Source: Enteractinococcus sp. (GTDB taxonomy: Bacteria; Actinomycetota; Actinomycetes; Actinomycetales; Micrococcaceae). Taken from it: a DNA stretch of 12,459 nt. The notes below the pieces were generated by a model that saw only the letters and a program-made list of their open reading frames with translations, had not been told where the DNA came from and ran no database searches. The stretch is from assembly GCA_029267455.1 (NCBI GenBank), contig JAJUIX010000011.1, forward strand, positions 1 through 12,459, given 5' to 3'. The position numbers and the translations under genes were made by a program. Below are positions 1 through 6,355 of the stretch, piece by piece; position 1 is the stretch's first letter, and every line of letters begins with the position of its first letter.

Positions 1-83
1 CGTCGAATTCCGGTTCAACGTTTAAATCCTCGTATGTGCCAAAGCAGACTGCCAAAACGGGGCGCAATACTTTCGTTATAGCG

Positions 84-319
84 TTACCCAGCTTTGACGT
101 TCAGGCTTGATCTTCCTCTCAACTCGATATCAGGTAGTAATCGTTCCACGGCAAGGCGTTTCGGGCTTCCAACCCTAAAGATCTCGCGGTTCTTGCATAT
201 CCTGCAGGGGCCTCGGCTCGTGAAGCGACGTCGCGCAGCGTCTTAGGGGTGCGGCTGTCAGCGGTGAGTATTTGAGTAGGTGCTTCGACGAGACGGAGTA
301 GGCCTTGATCAGCTAGATG
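84..319 (-). pseudogene. possible frameshifted gene remnant downstream of the hydrolase
   Basis: This stretch lies just past the hydrolase stop. On the minus strand the hydrolase frame stays open from 319 to a TGA at 119-121 and reads like protein (for example RTPKTLRDVASRAEAPAGY, then ARTARSLGLEARN). A second minus frame is open from 242 to a TAA at 84-86 and also reads like protein near its end (KRLAVERLLPDIELRGRSS, then LNVKAG). Joining the two near 180-190 would give one continuous C-terminal segment, as expected of a decayed gene with one indel. Neither piece has a credible start codon or ribosome site, and I do not recognise the family. Both frames could be open by chance, so this is a weak call. 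Bases 1-83 show nothing I can interpret. Confidence 0.2.
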
Positions 320-1204
320 TTATGAATTATGGGTGCTGTCGTGCTCTCGCAAGAAATCGCGGACATGATGGATGATTGCGTCGGGCTCGTCTACAAGTAA
401 TGCATGGCTGGCCTGCGGAAAAACTCGAACTTGTGCTGACGGCGCACTACGGCGGACGATATTAGCGGCGCGTCTTGAAATGAAACGGCTTCTACCGCTG
501 AGCAAAACCGAAAGGGGCGTGTTGAGGGTTCGCCATTGCGCCTTCGTGAGGCGCTCAGGACGCGGGGTGCCGCGTTGAACAAATTCTCGTTTGCTCGCCA
601 TCAGAAGGTCGAGTGTCGCGGACTCGGGCAGTTTCCCACCCCGCACCCATGCAAGATACGAGAGATACTGATCCTCATCGCCGAACAGCATTCTTAACAT
701 CTTCGCCCACGTGCGCCAGGGGAGTCCGGTGATAGTTCCTGGTGGCTCAATAGCGGTGACGCTTCGTAGTTTCGCGGGGTCGTGCACGAGTTGATTTACG
801 CAGACCCACGCCCCGTAAGAAAATCCCACGATATGCACGACCTCAAGGCCTAACCCGTCGAGAGTCTCGTTGAGCCAGGCTGCTGCTTCTATGCCGCTAG
901 GTATCGGCTTGGTCTGCACACTTCTGCCAGCATCCCAGATGGTGTCGACAGCAATCACCGTGCGATCGGCGCTCCAGGCTTCCGCGAAAGGACCCCATGG
1001 CGCGATGGTACTTCCGCCACCGGGAAGGAGAAGGACCGGCGTTCCATCACTGGGCCCTTCCACGGTCGACGCGACAGTACGGCCAAAGCTCGTAGTTATC
1101 TCCAGGTCGACTCGGGTGGGCCAGCTGGTCATTGCACGGTCAAAGGCTTGCTTGAAACGAGCCTCGGCGGCGTCGTCTATGAACTTACCAACGTTTTTTC
1201 GCAT
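320..1204 (-). CDS. alpha/beta hydrolase (Nap/YbfK-like carboxylesterase family)
   Basis: A 294-residue cytoplasmic alpha/beta hydrolase with no signal peptide. The oxyanion-hole region is LLLPGGGS (residues 58-65), the nucleophile elbow is GFSYG (127-131, Ser129), and the catalytic histidine is in QASHALLVDEP (His267). The N-terminal part (SWPTR, then a TSFGRT strand before the oxyanion loop) and overall length recall Bacillus Nap/YbfK carboxylesterase, so ester hydrolysis is likely; the substrate is unknown. The usual acid after strand 7 is absent: VLLSGRSRF has no Asp or Glu. Glu153, in AIEPPGT after strand 6, could substitute. I chose the ATG at 1204 rather than an in-frame GTG at 1252 because a TATGCT -10 box ends seven bases before it, fitting a leaderless start. 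The gene is transcribed away from the membrane protein/TetR pair. Confidence 0.85.
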   Translation of the reverse strand: MRKNVGKFIDDAAEARFKQAFDRAMTSWPTRVDLEITTSFGRTVASTVEGPSDGTPVLLLPGGGSTIAPWGPFAEAWSADRTVIAVDTIWDAGRSVQTKPIPSGIEAAAWLNETLDGLGLEVVHIVGFSYGAWVCVNQLVHDPAKLRSVTAIEPPGTITGLPWRTWAKMLRMLFGDEDQYLSYLAWVRGGKLPESATLDLLMASKREFVQRGTPRPERLTKAQWRTLNTPLSVLLSGRSRFISRRAANIVRRSAPSAQVRVFPQASHALLVDEPDAIIHHVRDFLREHDSTHNS

Positions 1205-1216
1205 GTAGGAAGCATA
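1205..1216 (-). promoter_or_regulatory. candidate leaderless promoter of the alpha/beta hydrolase (-10 box)
   Basis: Reading the minus strand, TATGCT (1216-1211) matches the actinobacterial TANNNT -10 pattern. It is separated by six bases (TCCTAC) from the ATG at 1204, so transcription would begin at or next to the A of the start codon. No good -35 element is visible 16-18 bases upstream. No Shine-Dalgarno sits at normal distance; a GAGG lies about 13 bases before the ATG, which is too far. Confidence 0.45.
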
Positions 1217-1534
1217 ACCTCGTACTGTGCTGCGAGTTGCGACTCCATCCACTCGGTGTTTCGGGCCCAGCCGTACCGCGGGCCGAACATGCGCAGGTGA
1301 GAAAAAGTGTACGGCAAAACGCGTTTTTGCATGAGGGCATTACTCTGACATCGCTTCAAGGGGTGTATACGGCTCGAGAGGGAATGTAAGCCATTATCGG
1401 ACGGTGGTGGAACGGGCACTGTCGGTGTGGTCCTCCGCTGATCTCCATGGGCAAGGAGCGATCGCCGCGGCTTATTCAGGCTGCCAGGTTGCTATCTCGT
1501 CATGGACGTAAAGCAAATTAATTGCGCTGCGCTA

Positions 1535-1563
1535 TTGACTGGAAATCGATGCTGCAGTAATTT
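1535..1563 (+). promoter_or_regulatory. sigma-70-type promoter, probably leaderless, for the membrane protein/tetR operon
   Basis: TTGACT at 1535-1540 and TAATTT at 1558-1563 are separated by exactly 17 bases. The -10 box ends six bases before the ATG at 1570, so the predicted +1 coincides with the start codon and the message would have no leader. A short AGGA (1564-1567) lies too close to the ATG to be an ordinary Shine-Dalgarno and would be outside the transcript. Confidence 0.6.
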
Positions 1564-1569
1564 AGGAAC

Positions 1570-2046
1570 ATGTTCGAAAAAAGACGGGGGTATAGACCCC
1601 AAGACGTATCAGTAAGACCGAAGCTCCGTGGACGTGGAGCTCTCGGTGTGGCGGCAGCGCTCTCGGTCCTTCCAGCGATAGCGGCCGTCATTGACCAGCA
1701 ATCAATACGAGCTCTCCAGGAGTATGCGCTTTCTATGTACGGTGCGAGTGGCATCGATGTGGATCCCGGGTTGTTATATGCGGTGGTCTATACAGTCGCC
1801 GGCACTTTTGTGCTCTTCTGGCTGATCGCGGCTGTGACCTCGTTGATAGGTCGCCGACTGGCGCTCTGTACCGGGGTAGTCGTGGTACTGTTGAACGCCA
1901 TGGTGGCACTGACAATGTTGTTCGCAACTGAGTATGGGAGCAATGTGTTTCCGCCACTGTGGGGCGTTCTAGTCGGGGTGCCCGCGCTTGTGGGAGCCTT
2001 CGCCATTGTGTTGATTAAGCGCAGCCCGCAAGTTCGTGCAGCGTGA
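1570..2046 (+). CDS. four-helix membrane protein of unknown function in operon with tetR
   Basis: A 158-residue integral membrane protein. After a basic N-terminus (residues 1-23, many Arg/Lys) there are four hydrophobic segments at about 24-42, 67-93, 96-119 and 126-149, ending in a short basic tail (KRSPQVRAA). The loop between helices 1 and 2 (about 43-66) is the only sizeable soluble part and contains acidic residues. I recognise no motif and cannot name the family. It lies 26 bp before the TetR gene on the same strand, behind a good promoter, so the two are very likely co-transcribed. Small membrane proteins beside TetR regulators are common and usually unstudied; autoregulation by the TetR product is a reasonable inference. 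It could support membrane integrity or efflux, but nothing in the sequence shows this. Confidence 0.75.
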   Translation: MFEKRRGYRPQDVSVRPKLRGRGALGVAAALSVLPAIAAVIDQQSIRALQEYALSMYGASGIDVDPGLLYAVVYTVAGTFVLFWLIAAVTSLIGRRLALCTGVVVVLLNAMVALTMLFATEYGSNVFPPLWGVLVGVPALVGAFAIVLIKRSPQVRAA

Positions 2047-2072
2047 GGGAAAGGGCTTGACAGGAGAACATC

Positions 2073-2771
2073 GTGTCCCAGAACCTCAACAATCAGCCGA
2101 GAAAGCGGACGAGAGGGCGACCCCCCGCGACATCTGCCTCAGAGATTCTCGCCGGGGCTCGACGGCTCATCGAAAGGGACGGGTGGGAAAAACTCACCAT
2201 CCGTAGCCTTGCGCGAGAGCTAGGCATCGGTGCGACGACGATCTACCACCATGTGCAGGACCGCGAAGATCTTTTAGTCCAATTGATAAGCGACTACGCG
2301 ACGACTCTACCTCGTCCTGAATTGCCTCGGGATCCCCGTGAGAAAATTATTGCGGCAATAACCGCCCTTCGGAATGCTTTGCGAGAGCTGCCATGGGCAG
2401 CCGAAGTGCTCACCGTCGATGGATTTGTTGGCAGGCTGAGCGATGAGGCACTGTGGTTTGTCGAAGCGATCCTCGACGGTGCAAAACGTAGCGGTTGCAG
2501 TACCGAAGAAGCTGTCAAATTGTTCCGTAATCTTTGGTATTTCACCGTGGGGGAGCTGCTTGTTCATGCACATAGCGGAGCACTAGAAGGGCCCGCGGTG
2601 GATCGTTCGCGGCTTCTCAAGCAAGACGCAGCTCCGTTCAGCGGTCGAGACGTTTCCAAGGTCCCGCAGCTAGCTTCGATCGGCCGAGATTGGCCAAGCC
2701 TTGCCGCCCAGGACTCGTTCTCGGATGGTGTACGAGCTCTCGTTCACGGCACACTCGACCGTCTCGCGTAA
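2073..2771 (+). CDS. TetR-family transcriptional regulator
   Basis: A 232-residue TetR/AcrR-type repressor. An arginine-rich N-terminal arm (PRKRTRGRPP) leads into the HTH domain at about residues 21-72, with recognition-helix region LARELGIGATTIYHHV (46-61). The remainder is an all-helical ligand-binding/dimerisation domain (about 85-232), resembling the TetR_C class used by drug-sensing repressors. It starts at GTG 2073 with an AGGAG ribosome site at about 2062-2066. It is second in a pair with the four-helix membrane protein, and the DHA2 exporter follows 245 bp downstream on the same strand. The likely role is ligand-relieved repression of its own operon and of the exporter. The ligand is unknown, and no operator is evident that repeats in both promoter regions. 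Confidence 0.9.
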   Translation: MSQNLNNQPRKRTRGRPPATSASEILAGARRLIERDGWEKLTIRSLARELGIGATTIYHHVQDREDLLVQLISDYATTLPRPELPRDPREKIIAAITALRNALRELPWAAEVLTVDGFVGRLSDEALWFVEAILDGAKRSGCSTEEAVKLFRNLWYFTVGELLVHAHSGALEGPAVDRSRLLKQDAAPFSGRDVSKVPQLASIGRDWPSLAAQDSFSDGVRALVHGTLDRLA

Positions 2772-2777
2772 CGCGAG
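2763..2777 (+). terminator. hairpin formed around the tetR stop codon
   Basis: CTCGCG-TAA-CGCGAG is a perfect 6-bp stem whose three-base loop is the TAA stop of tetR. No T-run follows, so it is either a weak U-less terminator of the type seen in actinobacteria or a 3' mRNA-stabilising hairpin. It would separate the tetR message from the exporter gene. Confidence 0.35.
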
Positions 2778-2790
2778 TGAGAGCCACTAT

Positions 2791-2982
2791 TCACCCGGGC
2801 CAGAGTTCTGCAGGGCGGGGCTGCTCTACTAAGCCCGCGGTTGCATGATTCGTCGTAAACAACTCACCGTCCGGTGCCATACGCAGGCTTGGTCCAAACC
2901 GTGAACACGCTGGTGCGATGAGCCCGTCTCTGGCCGGCATAAGTGGAGGCTCGGATGTCTCACCAAATATCCTCACCATCAT
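2791..2982 (-). CDS. possible small hypothetical protein or gene remnant
   Basis: A 63-residue minus-strand frame between tetR and the exporter, divergent from the exporter. GAGGGA lies just before the first of two consecutive ATG codons (2982 and 2979). The sequence contains MPARDGLIAPA and LRMAPDGELFTTN; an APDGELF string is also seen in beta-propeller blades, but one such motif is not enough to name a family. There is no signal peptide or membrane helix. Third-position GC is only about half, no better than background. It may be a real small gene, a decayed fragment, or chance. The region is otherwise the promoter region of the exporter. Confidence 0.25.
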   Translation of the reverse strand: MMVRIFGETSEPPLMPARDGLIAPACSRFGPSLRMAPDGELFTTNHATAGLVEQPRPAELWPG

Positions 2983-3016
2983 TTCCCTCGTGGCACTCTA
3001 ACCGAAAGTAATTATC

Positions 3017-4435
3017 ATGAATGCTGTTTCCCGCGTGCGAGGACATTCGGCCCAACGTCAACGAACCGGCTCCATTCTTACCGCCGTGAACGGTGTGCAG
3101 CTCCTGGTGTCTCTCGACTTGTGTATCGTGAACGTCGCGCTGCCAGACATCGCCGAAGGTCTCGGCTTTGCGCCAGCAGAATTGACCTGGGTAATCCACG
3201 CCTACGCACTGACATTTGGTGGGTTGCTCCTCCTCGGCGGCAAGCTTGCTGACCTTGTCGGACGGCGTCGTACCCTCCTATTCGGGCTGTTCATATTCGC
3301 TGCCGCGTCGTTGCTAGCGGGCTTAGCCACGTCCCCCGGACTGCTCGTTGCCGCTCGTGGACTCCAGGGGCTTGGCGCCGCAGCCATGCAACCAGCCTCG
3401 TTAGCAGTCCTGACCACTACTTTCCCCGCAGGCCGTGCACGCGCGCGAGCCTTCGGAATGTGGAGCGCTATCAATGCGCTCGGTGCAGCCCTTGGTGTTG
3501 TACTTGGCGGTTTGGTGACTGAATTCGCTGGTTGGCGGTGGGTAATGCTGCTCAACGTTCCCGTGGCGCTAGTTCCCCTTCTGCTGGCTGGGCGGGCCAT
3601 CCCCAAAGACAACCCCGTCAAGCGGTCGCGCCGCCCCGATGTCCTCGGTGCCATATTGGTCACAGTGGGGATGACCATGCTGGTATATGCTGTTGTGCGC
3701 AGCACAGAGCTGGGTTGGAAAGCACCCCAGACGGTACTCACCCTCGTGGCAGCGGCCGGAGCACTTGTGCTCTTTGTCGTCGTCGAGAGGTCTCCGCGAC
3801 GTGATCCGATCCTGCGCCTCGGCCTGCTGGCCAACCGTAGCGTTACGGGATCGAACGTCTTCAACTTACTGATCGGGGCAGCCATGGCCTCGTGCTTTTA
3901 CTTTATCTCGCTTTACGTGCAATTAGTTCTTGGCCACCCGCCTGCCATAACCGGGTTCATGTTCTTACCATTTGCACTCGGAGTTATCGTTGGAGCGGTC
4001 CTCGCGGTAAAGTTGGGAGGTCAATTTGCACCGCGAACGTTAATGCTTGTTGGGGCTCCCGTGACAGCACTGGGCTTCGCTTGGTTCGGTCTCATGCGAG
4101 CCGACGGCACCTTCCTCACGGATGTGCTCGGCCCCTCGCTGGTAGCGAGTATCGGCTTTGGGCTGTGTCTTGGGCCCGTTGTTTCTACGGCAACTCACGG
4201 AGTAAAGGATGAGGAAGCCGGCATGGCATCAGGACTGCTAGCCAGTGCACGACAGCTTGGCGCCTCTCTAGGGCTTGCGGTGTTGGGGACGATCGCACAG
4301 CACCGCATCGGAACGGAAGCCACCGCTGAGGCTTCATCGGCTGGGTACAGCTTGGGGATGTTCGTTGGGGCAGGGCTGTTGGTCCTCGCCGCGGGTGCAG
4401 CGTTCGTCATGCTCCCTCGTCATCGCACCGGCTGA
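3017..4435 (+). CDS. DHA2-family MFS multidrug exporter (EmrB/QacA type, 14 helices)
   Basis: A 472-residue proton-coupled drug antiporter of the cytoplasmic membrane. I count 14 hydrophobic segments, roughly at 20-40, 58-75, 87-104, 108-130, 150-168, 174-192, 208-227, 237-257, 278-300, 311-331, 340-360, 368-390, 406-425 and 445-465. Motif D1 in helix 1 reads LDLCIVNVALP, with the expected Asp34. Motif A in loop 2-3 reads GGKLADLVGRRR (74-85). Motif C in helix 5 is ALGAALGVVLGG, where the usual GP pair is GV. These features fit the EmrB/QacA class that expels cationic dyes, antiseptics and antibiotics; the substrate cannot be read from sequence. The ATG at 3017 has only a weak GAAAG ribosome site. 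It follows a TetR gene, its likely regulator, and converges with the VOC gene. Confidence 0.9.
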   Translation: MNAVSRVRGHSAQRQRTGSILTAVNGVQLLVSLDLCIVNVALPDIAEGLGFAPAELTWVIHAYALTFGGLLLLGGKLADLVGRRRTLLFGLFIFAAASLLAGLATSPGLLVAARGLQGLGAAAMQPASLAVLTTTFPAGRARARAFGMWSAINALGAALGVVLGGLVTEFAGWRWVMLLNVPVALVPLLLAGRAIPKDNPVKRSRRPDVLGAILVTVGMTMLVYAVVRSTELGWKAPQTVLTLVAAAGALVLFVVVERSPRRDPILRLGLLANRSVTGSNVFNLLIGAAMASCFYFISLYVQLVLGHPPAITGFMFLPFALGVIVGAVLAVKLGGQFAPRTLMLVGAPVTALGFAWFGLMRADGTFLTDVLGPSLVASIGFGLCLGPVVSTATHGVKDEEAGMASGLLASARQLGASLGLAVLGTIAQHRIGTEATAEASSAGYSLGMFVGAGLLVLAAGAAFVMLPRHRTG

Positions 4436-4648
4436 ACCATAATGGACCACTTCCGGTGAGCAGTAAAGCGTTTCGGCGCATTTTGCTTTTGCCTGTGTCA
4501 AGGTAGCAGCCTGTCGTCAGCAACTTCGTCCTGTGGGAGGCTCACGAAACGCCCGACCGGTGCGGCCGTTTCGTGAGCCGATAAGGACCAAAGAACATGC
4601 CGTGTGTCTATCACAATGCAGTGATCGCAACGCTCGACAGACCGGAAC
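4436..4648. other. convergent intergenic region with one long hairpin
   Basis: The exporter (plus) and the VOC gene (minus) end toward each other here. Apart from the inverted repeat at 4539-4579 I see no gene. A minus-strand frame across the region lacks a ribosome site and overlaps the VOC gene in another frame. Confidence 0.5.
4539..4579. terminator. bidirectional hairpin between convergent exporter and VOC genes
   Basis: A perfect 13-bp inverted repeat, GGCTCACGAAACG (4539-4551) and CGTTTCGTGAGCC (4567-4579), with a 15-base loop that can add a CCG/CGG pair. It lies about 105 bases after the exporter stop and 70 bases after the VOC stop. No T-run follows on either strand, so it would be a U-less terminator working in both directions. 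Confidence 0.55.
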
Positions 4649-5026
4649 TCACGAAAAGTAGGGACGGGTGATGAGTTCCAGGGCGTGTCCCGAGGGGTCT
4701 TTGAAGTAGACTCCTCGTCCACCGTGCTCAGTATTCGTCTCATTCGGCCTTGTCATTTGTGGATCTGCCCAATGAGTGATGTCCCAATCGACCAGTCGTG
4801 CGTAGGCGCGGTCGAAGAGTTCATTATCAACTAAGAACGCGTAGTGCTGCATCTGAATATCTACAGGCGGTTCTGCGAACTGCAGCATCACTCCGTCATC
4901 AAGCATGATATTCGTGAAAAGGCCCCACGATTGAGCCTCCGTGGCTTCTATGAGATCGCAATAGAATTTAGCGGACTCGTGCCGGTCTTTCGCGGCAATG
5001 ATCGTATGATTGAAAAGCGCTGGCAT
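4649..5026 (-). CDS. VOC-family (glyoxalase/bleomycin resistance/dioxygenase fold) protein
   Basis: A 125-residue protein of the vicinal oxygen chelate superfamily, cytoplasmic, with two beta-alpha-beta-beta-beta modules. The first begins FNHTIIAAKD (His7), the second centres on MQHYAFLVDN (His61), and the end has the family signature GGRGVYFKDPSGHALELIT (Glu117). His7, His61 and Glu117 are the expected metal ligands. Such small single-domain proteins include glyoxalases, antibiotic-sequestering proteins and dioxygenases; the exact reaction is not determinable. A strong AGGAGG ribosome site lies five bases before the ATG at 5026, which fixes the start. It is divergent from the DJ-1/PfpI gene half a kilobase away. 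A shared role in handling reactive carbonyls or electrophiles is possible but is inference. Confidence 0.88.
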   Translation of the reverse strand: MPALFNHTIIAAKDRHESAKFYCDLIEATEAQSWGLFTNIMLDDGVMLQFAEPPVDIQMQHYAFLVDNELFDRAYARLVDWDITHWADPQMTRPNETNTEHGGRGVYFKDPSGHALELITRPYFS

Positions 5027-5073
5027 AATAGCCTCCTGTCAGTAGTCTCTCTAAATCGGTGCGTGTCGTTGGT

Positions 5074-5083
5074 TACATATGTA
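5074..5083. promoter_or_regulatory. palindrome TACATATGTA upstream of the VOC gene
   Basis: A perfect 10-bp palindrome about 48 bases upstream of the VOC start codon, in the position of a promoter or operator. A near copy, CTACGTATGTAG, is found at 6128-6139 just after the DJ-1 stop. The binding protein is unknown and chance is not excluded. Confidence 0.25.
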
Positions 5084-5165
5084 CAGTTGACCTGCACCGG
5101 GGAGGGGCCCGCGCGCTAGGCGGGGCGACAGGAATATGGGGGAGCGGGAGAGGCGGCCGTAAAGG

Positions 5166-5191
5166 CCGGTCGCGGGTCAGTACGCGACCGG
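5166..5191 (-). terminator. GC-rich hairpin at the end of the small 55-residue ORF
   Basis: CCGGTCGCG (5166-5174) and CGCGACCGG (5183-5191) form a perfect 9-bp stem with an 8-base loop. On the minus strand the TGA stop of the 5177-5344 ORF lies in the loop. There is no T-run. The nearby plus-strand GGCCGTAAAGGCC (5156-5168) can form a second, overlapping hairpin. It could terminate a minus-strand transcript or be part of a structured RNA. Confidence 0.4.
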
Positions 5192-5344
5192 GTTGCCTAA
5201 CCGTGCGTGGCAGAATGCCGATCCGGTCTTCACCCTACTACCGTAAACCACTCTTGCGTCGGGGTCTAGGACCTCTGGTATGAGAGTTGTCCCAGCAGCT
5301 GTTCCTAGGGTGGGAGCGGTGGTTGAACCGGAATTACCGATCAT
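5177..5344 (-). CDS. possible small protein, 55 residues
   Basis: This minus-strand ORF starts at the ATG at 5344 with a CAGGAG ribosome site four bases upstream and ends in a strong hairpin, so it is bounded at both ends like a gene. The N-terminus is rich in Thr, Gly and Ala (SGSTTAPTLGTAAGTTLIPE), followed by VLDPDARVVYGSRV. There is no membrane helix and no signal peptide. The string TTLIPEVLDP resembles the start of some phage major capsid proteins, but the rest does not let me assign it; it could be a remnant. An in-frame extension to a GTG at 5395 is possible but lacks a better ribosome site. Confidence 0.35.
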   Translation of the reverse strand: MIGNSGSTTAPTLGTAAGTTLIPEVLDPDARVVYGSRVKTGSAFCHARLGNPVAY

Positions 5345-5558
5345 GAAACTCCTGAGTCCGACGATGATTGCGTGGAGAACGTTTTGGACAGACACCGGGA
5401 TCTAACCTCCCGGATAGCGAACGTAAACGTTTCGATGCCGGCGACTCAAGAGTCGAGTATTCATTTCGTGACCCCGTCGTTGAACAACGCTTGCGACCTT
5501 GACGGCATGGTGTTTGTGTGGAGCTTGAAATATCTTTTCGAAGATTTCGGGAGTAAAC
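5345..5558. other. leader region before the DJ-1 gene: small hairpin and two AACGTTT sites
   Basis: The region contains a hairpin CCGGGA-TCTAACC-TCCCGG (5395-5413) flanked by two AACGTTT sequences, at 5378-5384 and 5426-5432. The second lies in CGTAAACGTTTCG, which resembles the AAACGTTT core of LacI-family operators. I see no convincing -35/-10 pair for the DJ-1 gene. A 64-codon plus-strand frame starting at GTG 5372 and overlapping the DJ-1 start looks spurious. Confidence 0.3.
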
Positions 5559-6125
5559 ATGACTGAGAATCTGAACGGGCACACCATCGCATTCGTGGCT
5601 ACCAACGGCGTTGAGCAAGATGAACTAACCTCACCGTGGGAAGCCGTGAAAAAAGCAGGAGCCACCCCAGTTCTGGTGTCCGACAAGACAGACAGCATCA
5701 CTGCAATGCAGGGCGATTGGGAACACGGGGATTCTTTTAGGGTAGACCGCCACATCAGTGAAGCCAAAGTTGAAGATTTCGATTCCCTGGTCCTACCTGG
5801 TGGCACCTTGAATGCTGATGCGCTCAGAACTAATAATGACGTCCTGAACTTCGTGCGTGGATTCTTTTCGGCGCAGAAACCTGTGGCATCAATCTGCCAT
5901 GGCCCCTGGATACTGATTAATGCGGGTGTTGTGGAGGGACGAACCCTGACAAGTGTCGATAAGATCTCCCTTGATTTGAAGAATGCCGGCGCAAATTGGG
6001 TCGATCAGGAAGTCGTCGTCGATAACGGTCTGACCACCTCCCGCAACCCAGGTGATCTCGAGGCGTTCAACGCTAAGCTCCTTGAAGAAGCAGCTGAAGG
6101 TACACATCGTCAGCAGACTGTGTGA
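5559..6125 (+). CDS. DJ-1/PfpI family stress protein (YhbO/general stress protein 18 type)
   Basis: A 188-residue cytoplasmic protein of the DJ-1/PfpI superfamily (class I glutamine-amidotransferase-like fold). The nucleophile elbow is SICHGPW (111-117, Cys113-His114). Glu19 in NGVEQDELTSP corresponds to the conserved Glu12 of PfpI that tunes the cysteine. LVLPGGTLNADALR (77-90) forms the oxyanion region, and the C-terminal TTSRNPGDLEAF segment (159-170) is typical of the PfpI/YhbO branch. Members have been described as proteases, glyoxalases or protein deglycases and are linked to oxidative and carbonyl stress; the true activity is debated. GGGAG six bases before the ATG at 5559 supports this start. 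It is a single-gene unit with its own terminator, divergent from the VOC gene. The C-terminal tail EGTHRQQTV is not conserved-looking. Confidence 0.92.
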   Translation: MTENLNGHTIAFVATNGVEQDELTSPWEAVKKAGATPVLVSDKTDSITAMQGDWEHGDSFRVDRHISEAKVEDFDSLVLPGGTLNADALRTNNDVLNFVRGFFSAQKPVASICHGPWILINAGVVEGRTLTSVDKISLDLKNAGANWVDQEVVVDNGLTTSRNPGDLEAFNAKLLEEAAEGTHRQQTV

Positions 6126-6159
6126 TCCTACGTATGTAGTGTAGGTTTACGCCTCTGAA

Positions 6160-6189
6160 GGCCCGTCGTCGAACGATCGGTGACGGGCC
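6160..6189 (+). terminator. terminator hairpin after the DJ-1/PfpI gene
   Basis: GGCCCGTC (6160-6167) pairs with GACGGGCC (6182-6189); two G-T pairs and a CGA/TCG pair extend the stem to 13 bp closing on an ACGA loop. It lies 35 bases after the stop codon and is followed by GTTCGCTT, moderately T-rich. Confidence 0.65.
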
Positions 6190-6295
6190 GTTCGCTTGCG
6201 CTATGGTAGGTGAACTGGCGCGAGCGATTGATGGCCGTGCCCGCCGGTTGTAGCGTTCTCGATACCGGAATCTTGTTCAAATCTGTGAGGCATTA

Positions 6296-6336
6296 TGGTG
6301 GTTATAGAGGAAACGAAACAAATCCGTCTATCACCA
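6296..6336 (+). promoter_or_regulatory. imperfect hairpin in the ytoQ leader
   Basis: TGGTG (6296-6300) plus ATAGA (6304-6308) can pair with TCTAT plus CACCA (6327-6336), giving a 10-bp stem interrupted by a three-base GTT bulge and closed by an 18-base A-rich loop. It ends four bases before the AAGGA ribosome site of ytoQ (6341-6345), so folding could affect initiation. No riboswitch class is recognised. Confidence 0.25.
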
Positions 6337-6355
6337 GATAAAGGAACCGTGAGTA

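Larger units (their letters stand above)
1205..1569. other. 365-bp divergent intergenic region with an AAAACGCGTTTT palindrome
   Basis: This gap separates the minus-strand hydrolase from the plus-strand membrane protein. It holds the -10 box of the first and the -35/-10 promoter of the second. A perfect 12-bp palindrome, AAAACGCGTTTT, lies at 1316-1327, about 112 bases upstream of the hydrolase start and 240 upstream of the membrane protein; it could be a regulator site. A short minus-strand frame (MFGPRYGWARNTEWMESQ near 1290-1237) looks somewhat protein-like, but it has no ribosome site and overlaps the hydrolase start, so I do not call it a gene. Confidence 0.4.

Noticed and set aside
1177..1419. 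80-codon minus-strand frame upstream of the hydrolase with a protein-like stretch
   Set aside because: No ribosome site, overlaps the hydrolase start in another frame, and no family recognised.
3202..3885. Long 227-codon minus-strand open frame inside the exporter
   Set aside because: Antisense shadow of the DHA2 gene; low-complexity Arg/Ser/Ala/Pro composition and no ribosome site.
5372..5566. 64-codon plus-strand frame overlapping the DJ-1 start
   Set aside because: Weak GTG start without Shine-Dalgarno; the overlap with the DJ-1 ATG looks fortuitous.
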